A DNA stretch of 30,425 nucleotides from Lutibacillus sp052034115. Lineage in GTDB: Bacteria > Actinomycetota > Actinomycetes > Actinomycetales > Dermatophilaceae. The position numbers were made by a program, and so were the translations under genes. Position 1 is the stretch's first letter. Each line of letters opens with the position of its first letter. Shown here one piece after another: positions 1 to 6,604 of this stretch. The notes beneath the pieces are model-generated. The model saw only the letters and a program-made list of their open reading frames with translations. It did no database searches and was not told where the DNA came from. The DNA is taken from positions 1 through 30,425 of the forward strand of contig JBPOIZ010000120.1 in NCBI GenBank assembly GCA_052034115.1, written 5' to 3'.

Positions 1-1
1 G

Positions 2-163
2 TTCGGCCGGATCCGGCGCAACCGCAACGCCTACGAGTACCCGGACTCCGACGAGGCCGGCCCCGACGTGGGTGACGTCGACGACGCGGTGGCGGTATCG
101 CGGGACGCCCTGGCGGCCGCCCACGCCGTTATGGAATCGGGCGAGCTCGGCCTCTGGGCCTAG
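2..163 (+). CDS. C-terminal fragment of a HEPN-like protein (partial at window edge)
   Basis: Only the last 53 codons are inside the window, open from base 2 to the TAG at 161-163. The visible part has an Arg/Asn-rich helix reading RIRRNRNAYEYPDSDEAG, followed by an acidic turn and an Ala-rich helix ending in GELGLWA. The RRNRNxxEYP pattern resembles the C-terminal half of small actinobacterial HEPN-domain proteins (SAV_6107-type), in which an R-x(4)-H/Y-like motif forms the candidate RNase site. Third positions are strongly G/C, so this is genuine coding sequence. The next gene on the same strand, about 100 bp away, is a nucleotidyltransferase. HEPN proteins often pair with minimal nucleotidyltransferases, but the neighbour here is of a different, larger type, so no toxin-antitoxin role should be assumed. 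The family call is tentative because the N-terminal part is missing. Confidence 0.5.
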   Translation, partial: FGRIRRNRNAYEYPDSDEAGPDVGDVDDAVAVSRDALAAAHAVMESGELGLWA

Positions 164-264
164 CCTTGCGTGCTTCTCGGCCAACGAGTGCAGCGGTGGC
201 CGGAGCGACGGCCCGAAGGCAAAAGGGTTCTCCGCGACCCACCGGAGGCGGCTACGGTGCCGTC

Positions 265-1056
265 ATGTCTGAGCGGCCGAACGTGGAGTATGGCGACCGT
301 GGGGTTGCGCTGCCCAACGAGATCCTGCGCTCGATTGTCGGCAGCGGCGTGCACGGGATCGCCATCGCCGGCACCGACGACCACGATGAGATGGGGGTGT
401 ATGTCGAGCCGCCGGCATACGTGCTGGGGCTGGAGCGCTACCGCGAGGACTTCATCTGGCGGACCCAACCGGAGGGGGGACGCAGCGGGCCTGGGGACAC
501 CGATCTGGTGCTGTACTCGCTTCGCAAGTACCTCCGGCTGGCGATCAAGGGCAATCCGACGGTGATGCTCCCGCTCTTCGCGCCGGAGGAGTCGCTCGTC
601 GTGATAACGCCGTTGGGCCAGGAGCTGCGCGCGATGCGCTCGGCGTTCCTCTCGCAGGTGGCAGTGGAGCGGTTCCTCGGATACATGCACTCGCAGCACG
701 AGCGGATGATGGGTGGGGGCAAGCGGAACCGGGTGCCGAACCGGCCCGAGCTGATCGAGCTGTACGGATGGGACGTCAAGTACGGCAGCCATGCCCTGCG
801 CCTGGCGTACCAGGGCCACGAGATCGCCACCGAGGGCACGCTGACGTTGCCGCTGCCCGAGCCGCAGCGCGAACGCGTGCTCGCCGTGAAGCGGGGCGAG
901 GTGCCGCGGGCGGAGGCATCTGCTGAGATCGGCCGCTACGAGGCGCGGATCCGCCAGGCACTCGACACCGGGACGACGCCCCTCCCCGAGGTCGTCGACC
1001 TCGACGCCATCTCGGAGTGGGCGATCAACGCCCAGCGCCGACACTGGGGCTGGTAG
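265..1056 (+). CDS. Predicted nucleotidyltransferase, RlaP/YcgL-like (DNA polymerase beta superfamily)
   Basis: A 263-residue protein. Near residues 20-45 it carries the polymerase-beta signature GSGVHGIAIAGTDDHDEMGV: a GS motif followed by clustered Asp residues that would bind the two metals. A Lys/Arg-rich middle (about residues 85-185, with YSLRKYLRLAIKGNP and HALRLAYQGHE) and a C-terminal helix fit the family Pfam calls RNA repair pathway polymerase beta (PF10127, COG3541). Members are proposed to transfer nucleotides to RNA, and solitary copies are common in actinobacteria and their phages, so the substrate is unknown. ATG 265 is chosen because the conserved fold begins directly after it. 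An upstream extension to 166 reads like non-coding sequence, although GGAGG at 244-248 lies a little far from the start. No RNA ligase partner is visible. It stands next to an integrase relic, so it may be accessory. Confidence 0.75.
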   Translation: MSERPNVEYGDRGVALPNEILRSIVGSGVHGIAIAGTDDHDEMGVYVEPPAYVLGLERYREDFIWRTQPEGGRSGPGDTDLVLYSLRKYLRLAIKGNPTVMLPLFAPEESLVVITPLGQELRAMRSAFLSQVAVERFLGYMHSQHERMMGGGKRNRVPNRPELIELYGWDVKYGSHALRLAYQGHEIATEGTLTLPLPEPQRERVLAVKRGEVPRAEASAEIGRYEARIRQALDTGTTPLPEVVDLDAISEWAINAQRRHWGW

Positions 1057-1385
1057 GGAGGAACCCGAGGTGGCTGCGGCGACCGAGCCTCGGAGTTCGG
1101 CGACAGGCAAGACTCTGCCAATCCGTGCTCGCGACCACTGCCGCGTTTCTCTCGGAGACCGGCACGGGTCGTGGGTGGGGTGGTCGCGCTAGCCATCACG
1201 TATCCAGGAGCGAAACCCAGCCTCGATGGATCGGGCCACGACGGTGCCTGCGACATACGTCAGTTCCAGGTGGCCGCCACGGTCGAGAAGGTCGCGGTCA
1301 TCGACCCATCGGACGGCGGGCAGTTCGTCAAGTTCGCGACCCCAGCCACCTACTTCGACGTTGACTCGCCCAGCGACGCCTGTAG
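1057..1385. other. Gene-free or decayed stretch
   Basis: I find no gene I can support here. Two weak open stretches exist. A plus-strand frame begins with GTG at about 1070 and stays open for about 40 codons. A minus-strand frame ends at 1189 and reads plausibly (ELDELPAVRWVDDRDLLDRG ... VARSIEAGF) but has no start codon and noticeably less G/C at third positions than neighbouring genes. The minus frame may be a relic of the same mobile element as the integrase fragment that follows. Confidence 0.4.
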
Positions 1386-1586
1386 CACTCGGCGAGAGGC
1401 GGACGACTCGTCGATACCGGCGTGCCGTGTCCGGCCCGGGGTGGTGGCTCCCTCCATGCCCAGAACTGGCGGCGCGCCGTCCACTGGGCGGCGACGAGCC
1501 TCGACCAGCGGCCCCACGATCTGCGGCACACGGCCGCGGGCCTGTGGATCGCCGCTGGGGTCCGCGGCGCCCGTGGCGCCTGCTGA
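1386..1586 (+). pseudogene. Tyrosine recombinase (phage-type integrase) C-terminal relic
   Basis: An open stretch of about 66 codons bounded by stop codons at 1383 and 1584, with no start of its own. The translation includes GGGSLHAQNWRRAVHWAA and then RPHDLRHTAAGLWIAAGV. The second segment is the hallmark of the integrase catalytic domain, in which HxLRH supplies the second Arg and first His of the R-H-R-H-Y set. The first matches the RGGxLxxxNWR region that normally precedes it. The upstream catalytic Arg, the N-terminal core-binding domain and the C-terminal Tyr nucleophile are all missing, and the frame ends soon after the motif. It is therefore a dead fragment. It lies 150 bp from the 3' end of a tRNA-Arg, the expected position for an integrase gene of a tRNA-targeting element. 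Confidence 0.8.
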
Positions 1587-1624
1587 GGCGGCCGCCACAG
1601 GCCGCTGACCTGCACTGACACGAT

Positions 1625-1639
1625 GTGCCCCCGGCGCGA
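1625..1639. repeat. Direct repeat of the tRNA-Arg 3' end (attachment-site-like), distal copy
   Basis: GTGCCCCCGGCGCGA here is identical over 15 bp to 1732-1746, which covers the acceptor and part of the T-arm of the tRNA-Arg gene. Short duplications of tRNA 3' ends mark integration by tyrosine recombinases. The copy lies between the integrase relic and the tRNA. The match is short, so chance cannot be excluded. Confidence 0.5.
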
Positions 1640-1731
1640 GCCGCGGGCCTCATGGTCATTCGGCCCGGCTCCCGCCTTCGCCACGGTGGCACGGCAGGCG
1701 GACGCCCGGCTCACGCCGTCATCCGCCGGAC

Positions 1732-1746
1732 GTGCCCCCGGCGCGA
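1732..1746. repeat. Direct repeat within tRNA-Arg 3' end (attachment-site-like), tRNA copy
   Basis: Second copy of the 15-bp word GTGCCCCCGGCGCGA, embedded in the 3' end of the tRNA-Arg gene. It would be the reconstituted tRNA side of the former attachment site. The 93 bp separating the two copies hold no recognisable gene. Confidence 0.5.
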
Positions 1747-1805
1747 ATCGAACGCGCGACACCCGCTTTAGGAGAGCGGTGCTCTATCCCCTGAGCTACG
1801 AGGGC
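1733..1805 (-). tRNA. tRNA-Arg (anticodon CCT)
   Basis: The minus strand folds as a complete 73-nt cloverleaf. The acceptor arm GCCCTCG pairs with CGGGGGC (one G-T pair), the D-arm contains AGCTCAGGGGATAGAGC, the anticodon arm is CCGCT-CTCCTAA-AGCGG with anticodon CCT, and the T-arm contains GTTCGATTC. The discriminator is A and no CCA is encoded. It reads the rare Arg codon AGG. The 3' end faces the integrase relic and is the probable integration target. Confidence 0.93.
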
Positions 1806-1830
1806 GCGGCCGCCCCTGCGGCCCGGCCGC
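1806..1830 (-). terminator. GC-rich hairpin after the flavodoxin gene
   Basis: GCGGCCG (1806-1812) pairs with CGGCCGC (1824-1830) around an 11-nt loop, in the 36-bp gap between the stop of the flavodoxin-like gene and the tRNA on the same strand. It lacks a T-run, as is common in actinobacteria, so the call is tentative. Confidence 0.4.
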
Positions 1831-1841
1831 CAAGCCTACCG

Positions 1842-2300
1842 TCACGCCGCCCCGGCCACGGTCGCGGCGAGGACCGCGCCGAGTTCGCGGCAGGCGTCGA
1901 GATCGGCGCGTGACGGCGGCCCGAGCACGACGACGTCGCGGCTGACCTTGGCCCACCCCAGACCCGTGACGATCGCCTCGACCGAGCGCTGGGCCCCGGC
2001 CACATCGAGGTTGCCGTGGACGTACAGCCCGTATGGCGCACCACGCCGCGCCTCGAGGCACGGGTAGTAGATCGTGTCGAAGAAGTGTTTCAGAGCCCCC
2101 GACATGTAGCCCATGTTCGCCGGAGTGCCCAGGACGAAACCGTCGACCCCCAGCACGTCGGACACGGTCGCCGACAGCGCGGGGCGGACCTCGACGGTGA
2201 CCGGGCCGATGCCCTCCGCGCGCGTTCCACCGATGACGGCGGCGAGCATCTCCGCCAAGGCCGGTGACGTCGTGTGGTGCACGACGAGCAGCCGTGCCAT
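1842..2300 (-). CDS. Flavodoxin-like / NAD(P)H-dependent FMN reductase family protein
   Basis: A 152-residue protein starting ARLLVVHHTTSPALAEMLAAV: a first beta strand leading into the S/T-rich phosphate-binding loop of flavodoxins. It continues through DGFVLGTPANMGYMSGALKHF, the second FMN-contacting loop typical of flavodoxin_2/WrbA-type proteins, and ends with VEAIVTGLGWAKVSRDVVVLG. It should bind FMN and act as a cytoplasmic electron carrier or quinone/nitro-reductase; the substrate cannot be read from sequence. The ATG at 2300 is only 4 bp after the stop of the preceding cell-wall gene, so the two are probably cotranscribed and translationally linked. Its presence as the last gene of a cell-wall operon is unexpected. 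Confidence 0.8.
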   Translation of the reverse strand: MARLLVVHHTTSPALAEMLAAVIGGTRAEGIGPVTVEVRPALSATVSDVLGVDGFVLGTPANMGYMSGALKHFFDTIYYPCLEARRGAPYGLYVHGNLDVAGAQRSVEAIVTGLGWAKVSRDVVVLGPPSRADLDACRELGAVLAATVAGAA

Positions 2301-2304
2301 GCGG

Positions 2305-3177
2305 CTAGGCGACGCTGACGTGCACGTGGTCGTAGTGGTTCGCCGTCGGCGACCCGCGGTCCTCCATGAGCCGCCACCCCTCGCTCGCCCGGATCGGCAT
2401 CCAGACCCGTTGGCGCCAGATGACATACGTGATGCCGAGCCGGCCCGCGTTGGCCCGCATGTACTCGGCGATCGCGGTCCCCAACGCCACGTCCGAGGTC
2501 ATGATGTCGACGGCATGTCCGCTCCCGTGGTCCCCGCCACCGCCTCGGAGCCCGCCGATCGAGGTGATCTGGGGGAAGGTCGCCCGGACGGCCGCCACGA
2601 CGGCCTGAGCGTTCGCCGACAGCCCGCCATACCCGCTGGCCGACGGGGCGCCGGTGCGCGACCCGGCCCGGGAGACGGGGACGCCCGCAACACCGGTCAC
2701 CGGCCGCACCGAGATGGTCGGCGTGCCCGACGCCGCCTTGGCCGCGGTGAACCCGAGGATCCCCTCGGACGCACCCGGTATGGCGGCCGCCTCACCCCGC
2801 GGTGCGGCCAGTGCCACGCCCAGCCCCGAGCGCGCGGCGGAACCGTTCGCGGGACCTGCTGCGGGATCGGCTGCGGAACCAGTTGCGGGACCGGCCGGGG
2901 CACCGGCGAGATCCACGATGTCGCCCGCGGCGCCCCCGAGGTGCGGCACCACCATGGCCGTGGTGGACAGCTGCGACGAGGCCGATCCTGACAGCACCGT
3001 GCCGGTGACCAGGCCACCGGCCACGAGCGACACGGCGGCGAGCGAACCCAGCATGGTCCACGGGCCCGCACCAGCAGACGGCGGCGCGCCCGCGGACGCC
3101 AGCGGGTCGGAACGCCGAACCGCGGCCGAACCACCGGATCGGTGGCGGCCGCGGTAGGCGATGGGGACGGTGGTCAC
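2305..3177 (-). CDS. Membrane-anchored cell-wall protein with ARB-07466-like (peptidase-M15-fold) C-terminal domain
   Basis: 290 residues from a GTG start at 3177. A basic N-terminus is followed by one hydrophobic segment (about residues 42-65, MLGSLAAVSLVAGGLVTGTV), so the protein is probably exported and anchored. A long Ala/Gly/Pro linker contains repeated A/G-x-G-x-A units. The C-terminal about 110 residues contain GDHGSGHAVDIM and end in HYDHVHVS; the SGHAVD and HVH motifs are those of the M15-like metal site seen in the ARB-07466 domain of secreted actinobacterial proteins. A cell-wall role is likely but enzymatic activity is not proven. The linker carries GILGFTAAKAASGTPTISV, nearly repeated in the adjacent NlpC/P60 gene. 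It lies 17 bp downstream of that gene, inside the operon led by the riboswitch. Confidence 0.75.
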   Translation of the reverse strand: MTTVPIAYRGRHRSGGSAAVRRSDPLASAGAPPSAGAGPWTMLGSLAAVSLVAGGLVTGTVLSGSASSQLSTTAMVVPHLGGAAGDIVDLAGAPAGPATGSAADPAAGPANGSAARSGLGVALAAPRGEAAAIPGASEGILGFTAAKAASGTPTISVRPVTGVAGVPVSRAGSRTGAPSASGYGGLSANAQAVVAAVRATFPQITSIGGLRGGGGDHGSGHAVDIMTSDVALGTAIAEYMRANAGRLGITYVIWRQRVWMPIRASEGWRLMEDRGSPTANHYDHVHVSVA

Positions 3178-3194
3178 GACGGGCTCATCCTGCG

Positions 3195-4118
3195 TCAGAA
3201 CCGACCGTAGGTGACCGTTCCATAGCTGAGGAAGTTCGCCAGCGAGGTCACCGTGCCCGGACGCGAGGCGTGGTAGATCTTGCCCGGGCCGGCGTAGATC
3301 GCGGCGTGGAAGGCCGGGTAGCCGAAGAAGACCAGGTCACCGGGCACCGGGTTCGACACCTTGATCGAGGCGGCACGCTGCGCCTCGGCCGTGCGCGGGA
3401 TCGACTTGCCCGCCATCCGGTAGACGTACTGGGTGTAGCCGGAGCAGTCGAACCCGCTGGTCGAGGTGCCACCATAGACGTAAGGGATGCCGAGCAGGCT
3501 GGCGGCGATGGCGGCGATGCCCGCCGTCGGAGCCGGAATGTTGATCTCCGGGGCCGGTGCTTGGGCCGTCGTGGTCGTCGTGGTGGCGGTGCGGGTCGCG
3601 CCGCGTGAGGCGGTGCCAGCCGTAGCGGTCGTCGTCGCCGTCTCGGTGACGACCGGGGCGATCCGCTCGACCGAGATGGTGGCCGACCGGGCCGCCTTCT
3701 TCGCGGTGAACCCGAGGACACCGAGGGTGTCGACCGGGTTGACGTCACCCTTCTTGGCGGGGGCCGCGACGGCGGCGGCGATCAGCGGGCGAGCCGCAGC
3801 GGGGGCGGTCTGCGGGGCGGCCAGCGCCATCAGGGCGGCACTTGCCGGCGCCTTGACGGCCGGCGCCTTGACAGCGGGCGCCTGGGCAACGGGCGCAGCC
3901 ACGGCCGGCTGCGGAGCCACCGCGGCGGACGCCGGCTTCGACCCGGCCGCCAGCGGATTGGCGCTGGCCGGCACGGCGAACGAGGCGACGATGCCACCGG
4001 ATGCCACGGCGACTGCGGATGCCTTTGCCGCCGGACGAGCGGTGCGAGCGGCCAGATCGGCGAGTTCGCCGAAGGCGCTGAAGCTCTGGGACCGGTGACG
4101 GCCTACGTGTTGGGACAC
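3195..4118 (-). CDS. NlpC/P60 family peptidoglycan endopeptidase
   Basis: 307 residues from GTG 4118, chosen because AGGAGA sits just upstream and an Ala-rich export signal (ASAVAVASGGIVASFAVPASA) follows within 50 residues; longer readings would run into the riboswitch. The middle is a low-complexity Ala/Pro/Val/Thr linker (repeats of APAVKAP and a TTTTTT stretch). The C-terminal 110 residues are an NlpC/P60 domain: GIPYVYGGTSTSGFDCSGYTQYVY contains the catalytic Cys in DCSG, PVPGDLVFFGYPAFHAAIYAG holds the His, and a later His is in KIYHASRPG. Such enzymes cut D-Glu to diamino acid peptide links and help daughter-cell separation or resuscitation. Regulation by c-di-AMP is indicated by the leader immediately upstream. 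Confidence 0.9.
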   Translation of the reverse strand: MSQHVGRHRSQSFSAFGELADLAARTARPAAKASAVAVASGGIVASFAVPASANPLAAGSKPASAAVAPQPAVAAPVAQAPAVKAPAVKAPASAALMALAAPQTAPAAARPLIAAAVAAPAKKGDVNPVDTLGVLGFTAKKAARSATISVERIAPVVTETATTTATAGTASRGATRTATTTTTTAQAPAPEINIPAPTAGIAAIAASLLGIPYVYGGTSTSGFDCSGYTQYVYRMAGKSIPRTAEAQRAASIKVSNPVPGDLVFFGYPAFHAAIYAGPGKIYHASRPGTVTSLANFLSYGTVTYGRF

Positions 4119-4129
4119 GGTCTCTCCTG

Positions 4130-4305
4130 ACGCCTCCGAGGTGAGCTGTCGGGTTCGGGTGGGAGTCACCCGGCACGGCAAGCTGTACGGCTCGACGGGC
4201 TTCACCCCAAGGACGTCTCGCGACGCCCGAAGGTGGTTCCCCCGGTCCTGCCCAGGTTCAGGGCCCGATGCCAGCGGCAGGACTCGGCGGTCCGGCATCG
4301 GCGCC
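4130..4305 (-). promoter_or_regulatory. c-di-AMP riboswitch (ydaO/yuaA type)
   Basis: Read on the minus strand, the leader of the NlpC/P60 gene contains in order the conserved blocks CCGGGGGAACCACC, TTGGGGTGAAGCC, CCCGAACCCGACAGCTCACC and TCGGAGGCGTC. The last pairs with GGCGCC at the 5' end to close the outer helix. This block order and spacing is the ydaO/yuaA (RF00379) consensus, a c-di-AMP sensor known to sit before resuscitation-factor and NlpC/P60 genes in actinobacteria. The 3' boundary overlaps the region just before the ribosome binding site. Known members switch expression off at high c-di-AMP. Confidence 0.9.
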
Positions 4306-4327
4306 TACCTCATCGGCAGGCGGGACC

Positions 4328-4357
4328 ACGCTACACAGACCGTGCGCCCAATGTCAC
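4328..4357 (-). promoter_or_regulatory. Candidate promoter of the riboswitch-led operon
   Basis: On the minus strand a -35-like GTGACA (4352-4357) is followed 18 nt later by TAGCGT (4328-4333), preceded by TGTG as in an extended -10. Transcription would start near 4320, about 15 nt before the riboswitch. This is an inference from spacing only. Confidence 0.4.
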
Positions 4358-4374
4358 GTTCCGGTCACGACGCG

Positions 4375-4389
4375 GACACGAAACGTGTC
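4375..4389. promoter_or_regulatory. Palindrome upstream of the riboswitch promoter
   Basis: GACACG-AAA-CGTGTC is a perfect 6-bp inverted repeat with a 3-bp centre, about 18 bp upstream of the candidate -35. It is an operator-like site for a dimeric regulator; no regulator can be named. Confidence 0.35.
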
Positions 4390-4441
4390 ATATGTCTCGC
4401 CCGTCCCGGCGGTGCCCGACGGGGACGAACCGGCGCCCCGG

Positions 4442-4459
4442 GCCCGCGCAGGCGCGGGC
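4442..4459 (-). terminator. Hairpin downstream of the dtxR/ideR gene
   Basis: GCCCGCGC (4442-4449) and GCGCGGGC (4452-4459) form a perfect GC-rich stem about 45 bp after the regulator's stop codon. There is no T-run. It is a plausible terminator between the regulator and the cell-wall operon. Confidence 0.45.
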
Positions 4460-4461
4460 GA

Positions 4462-4506
4462 ATCGGCCGCTGGCTGGTCAGGTCGCATCGGCCGCTGGCT
4501 GGTCAG
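4462..4506. repeat. Tandem direct repeat, 25-bp period, overlapping the dtxR/ideR stop codon
   Basis: ATCGGCCGCTGGCTGGTCAG occurs twice without mismatch, at 4462-4481 and 4487-4506. The second copy includes the regulator's stop codon (4503-4505). Two copies suggest a local duplication that added a spare copy of the gene's 3' end downstream. Confidence 0.7.
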
Positions 4507-5210
4507 CTCGCGGGCACCGCGAAGATGTGACTGGCCACCGGCACGGGGACGGCGACCTCGCGCGAACCGCCCACCGGACGGATCCGCACGGTGCGCTCAT
4601 CGCCCCAGACCTCCACCCGGGCGCCCGGGAGGGCTCCGGCGTGCTGCAACTCCTCGCGGACCTCGACGTCGACCTGCGCCCACTCGCCGATGCGGGACAG
4701 CCGCACCAGCGTCGGCGCGGCCTCGGCGAGGGCCGAGATCGGGCGCGGCTCCACCGCGCCGCCCGCGTGAGCCAGCTGCCGCGGGACCGGCACCCCCAGC
4801 TCGCCCAGTCCCGGGATGGGATTGCCGTAGGGCGACAGCTCGGCCTCGGCCAGCAGCGCCACGATCTTGCGTTCGACCCGTTCGCTGATGACGTGCTCCC
4901 ACCGGCAGGCCTCGTCGTGGACGTACTCGAGCTCCAGGCCCAGGACGTCGACGAGGAGTCGTTCGGCGAGCCGGTGCTTGCGCATCACCCGGGTGGCCAG
5001 GAGGCGTCCCTCGTCAGTGAGCAGCAGGTGCCGGTCGTCGGCCAGCCCGACCAGCCCGTCACGCTCCATCCGGGCGATCGTCTGCGACACGGTCGGCCCC
5101 GAGTGCCCCAGCCGCTCGGCGATCCGGGCCCGCATCGGCACCACGCCATCCTCCTCGAGCTCGAGGATGGTGCGCAGGTACATCTCGGTGGTGTCGATCA
5201 GGTCGGTCAC
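4503..5210 (-). CDS. ideR: Iron-dependent transcriptional repressor, DtxR/IdeR family
   Basis: 235 residues from GTG 5210. An N-terminal winged helix (residues 1-70, with HSGPTVSQTIARMERDGLV as the recognition region) is followed by the metal-binding and dimerisation domain and a C-terminal SH3-like domain. All ligands match DtxR numbering: Met10, Cys102, Glu105 and His106 for the regulatory site, and His79, Glu83 and His98 for the ancillary site. Cys102 instead of a Glu or Asp points to iron sensing (IdeR) rather than MntR. With Fe(II) the dimer would bind a palindromic iron box and repress iron-uptake genes; I saw no such box in this window. It is divergent from the photolyase gene with only 20 bp between start codons, so the two promoters must reach into each other's coding sequence. 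Confidence 0.93.
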   Translation of the reverse strand: MTDLIDTTEMYLRTILELEEDGVVPMRARIAERLGHSGPTVSQTIARMERDGLVGLADDRHLLLTDEGRLLATRVMRKHRLAERLLVDVLGLELEYVHDEACRWEHVISERVERKIVALLAEAELSPYGNPIPGLGELGVPVPRQLAHAGGAVEPRPISALAEAAPTLVRLSRIGEWAQVDVEVREELQHAGALPGARVEVWGDERTVRIRPVGGSREVAVPVPVASHIFAVPAS

Positions 5211-5215
5211 CCGCG

Positions 5216-5221
5216 TAGCCT
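5216..5221 (+). promoter_or_regulatory. Candidate -10 element for a near-leaderless photolyase mRNA
   Basis: TAGCCT lies 9 bp before the ATG at 5231, so transcription would begin at or within a couple of bases of the start codon. There is no ribosome binding site in the 20-bp gap. The -35 region would fall inside the divergent regulator gene and is weak. Confidence 0.35.
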
Positions 5222-5230
5222 CTCATCCCG

Positions 5231-6604
5231 ATGGCTGACATCCTGTGGCTCCGCCGCGACCTGCGCCTGGTCGACAACCCGGCGTTGTGCGCGGCGGCAC
5301 AAGACGGTGCCGTCCTCCCCATTGTCCTGCTCGACCCGATCTTGGCCAGCTCTGCCGGTCCAACTCGCTGGCAGCGGTATCTGCGCTCGGTCGAACGGCT
5401 CCAGGACTCCACCGAGGGCGCGCTCGTGGTCCGCACCGGCGAGCCGACCGCGATCCTGCCCCGGCTGGCTGCCTCGCTGGGTGCCCGAGCGGTCCATGTC
5501 AGCGCCGAGATCACCCCGTTCGGCCGACGCCGGGACACTCAGGTCCGCGCTGCGCTGGGCGACATGGGCGTCGATCTGCTCGCCACCGGCACGCCCTACG
5601 CGGTCGGCCCGGGCCGGGTCCGCACCGCCGCGGGAACGCCATACCGGGTGTTCACCCCGTTCCGAAGGGCCTGGCTGGAGCATGGGTGGCCGCGGCCGGC
5701 GACCCTGCCGGCGCGCCTGGAGTGGGTGCGCGGAGTCGACTCCGAGGACATCCCCTCGGTGACACCGGCCGGGCTGGACCGCTCCGGCACGCCCCGCGAC
5801 CCGGGAGCCGAGGTCGGCGAGGCCGCGGCACAGCGGCGCTGGCAGCGGTTCCGCGACGAGGCCCTGGACACCTACGCCGAGGATCGCGACCGCCCCGCCC
5901 TCGACGGGACCTCGCGACTGTCCGAGGCTCTCAAGTACGGGGAGATCCACCCCCGGACCCTGCTGGCCGACCTCGCCGGCTCGCCCGCGTGGGGCACTCC
6001 CGGCGCGGCGTCCTTCGTCAGCGAGCTGGCCTGGCGGGAGTTCTACGCGGACGTCCTGTGGCACGAGCCCCAGTCGGCCTGGCACGACCTGCGGCCACTG
6101 TCGATCCGGTATGACGACCCCGGCTCGAGCGCGCAGGCGTGGCGCGAAGGGCGGACCGGCTTCCCGTTCGTCGATGCGGGGATGCGCCAGCTGAGCCAGA
6201 GCGGGTGGATGCACAACCGGGTCCGGATGGTCACGGCCAGCTTCCTCGTCAAGGACCTCCACGTGTGGTGGCCCTACGGCGCTCGCCACTTCCTCGAGCA
6301 CCTGCGCGACGGCGACATGGCGTCCAACGCCCACGGGTGGCAGTGGGTGGCCGGCACCGGCACCGACGCGGCGCCCTACTTCCGGGTCTTCAACCCGGTG
6401 TCCCAAGGGCTGCGGTTCGACCCGACCGGAGACTACGTCCGCCGCTGGGTCCCCGAGCTGGCGCACCTGCCCGGCGGCGCCGCGCACGAGCCGTGGCGCC
6501 ACCCGAACGGCTACGACCACGGGTATGCCGAACGGATCGTCGACCACGACGTCGAACGCCGCGAGGCACTGGCCCGTTACGAGGCCGCGCGCCGCTCCGG
6601 CTGA
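5231..6604 (+). CDS. phr: Deoxyribodipyrimidine photolyase (class I CPD photolyase)
   Basis: 457 residues, the usual length. The N-terminal antenna domain starts ILWLRRDLRLVDNPAL, typical of the DNA photolyase alpha/beta domain. The C-terminal FAD domain contains FVSELAWREFYADVLW, GFPFVDAGMRQL, GWMHNRVRMVTASFLVKDL and NAHGWQWVAGTGTDAAPYFR, the segments that bind U-shaped FADH- and contact the cyclobutane dimer. It uses blue light to split UV-induced pyrimidine dimers in DNA. These motifs favour a photolyase over a cryptochrome, though the sequence alone cannot exclude a 6-4 or signalling function. The gene is divergent from the iron regulator and its 3' end overlaps a decayed minus-strand MFS relic by 28 bp. 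Confidence 0.93.
   Translation: MADILWLRRDLRLVDNPALCAAAQDGAVLPIVLLDPILASSAGPTRWQRYLRSVERLQDSTEGALVVRTGEPTAILPRLAASLGARAVHVSAEITPFGRRRDTQVRAALGDMGVDLLATGTPYAVGPGRVRTAAGTPYRVFTPFRRAWLEHGWPRPATLPARLEWVRGVDSEDIPSVTPAGLDRSGTPRDPGAEVGEAAAQRRWQRFRDEALDTYAEDRDRPALDGTSRLSEALKYGEIHPRTLLADLAGSPAWGTPGAASFVSELAWREFYADVLWHEPQSAWHDLRPLSIRYDDPGSSAQAWREGRTGFPFVDAGMRQLSQSGWMHNRVRMVTASFLVKDLHVWWPYGARHFLEHLRDGDMASNAHGWQWVAGTGTDAAPYFRVFNPVSQGLRFDPTGDYVRRWVPELAHLPGGAAHEPWRHPNGYDHGYAERIVDHDVERREALARYEAARRSG

Noticed and set aside
1070..1192. A 40-codon plus-strand frame after the nucleotidyltransferase (GTG start with GGAGG nearby)
   Set aside because: No recognisable motif and unremarkable composition; it lies in a decayed region, so I did not call it a gene.
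4306..4502. An IdeR/DtxR iron box near the regulator gene
   Set aside because: I looked for the TTAGGTTAGnCTAACCTAA-type palindrome here and elsewhere and found nothing close; the 15-bp palindrome at 4375 has a different sequence.
4462..4506. Possible start of a CRISPR array
   Set aside because: Only two copies with a 5-bp interval; no spacer-sized unique segments and no cas genes.
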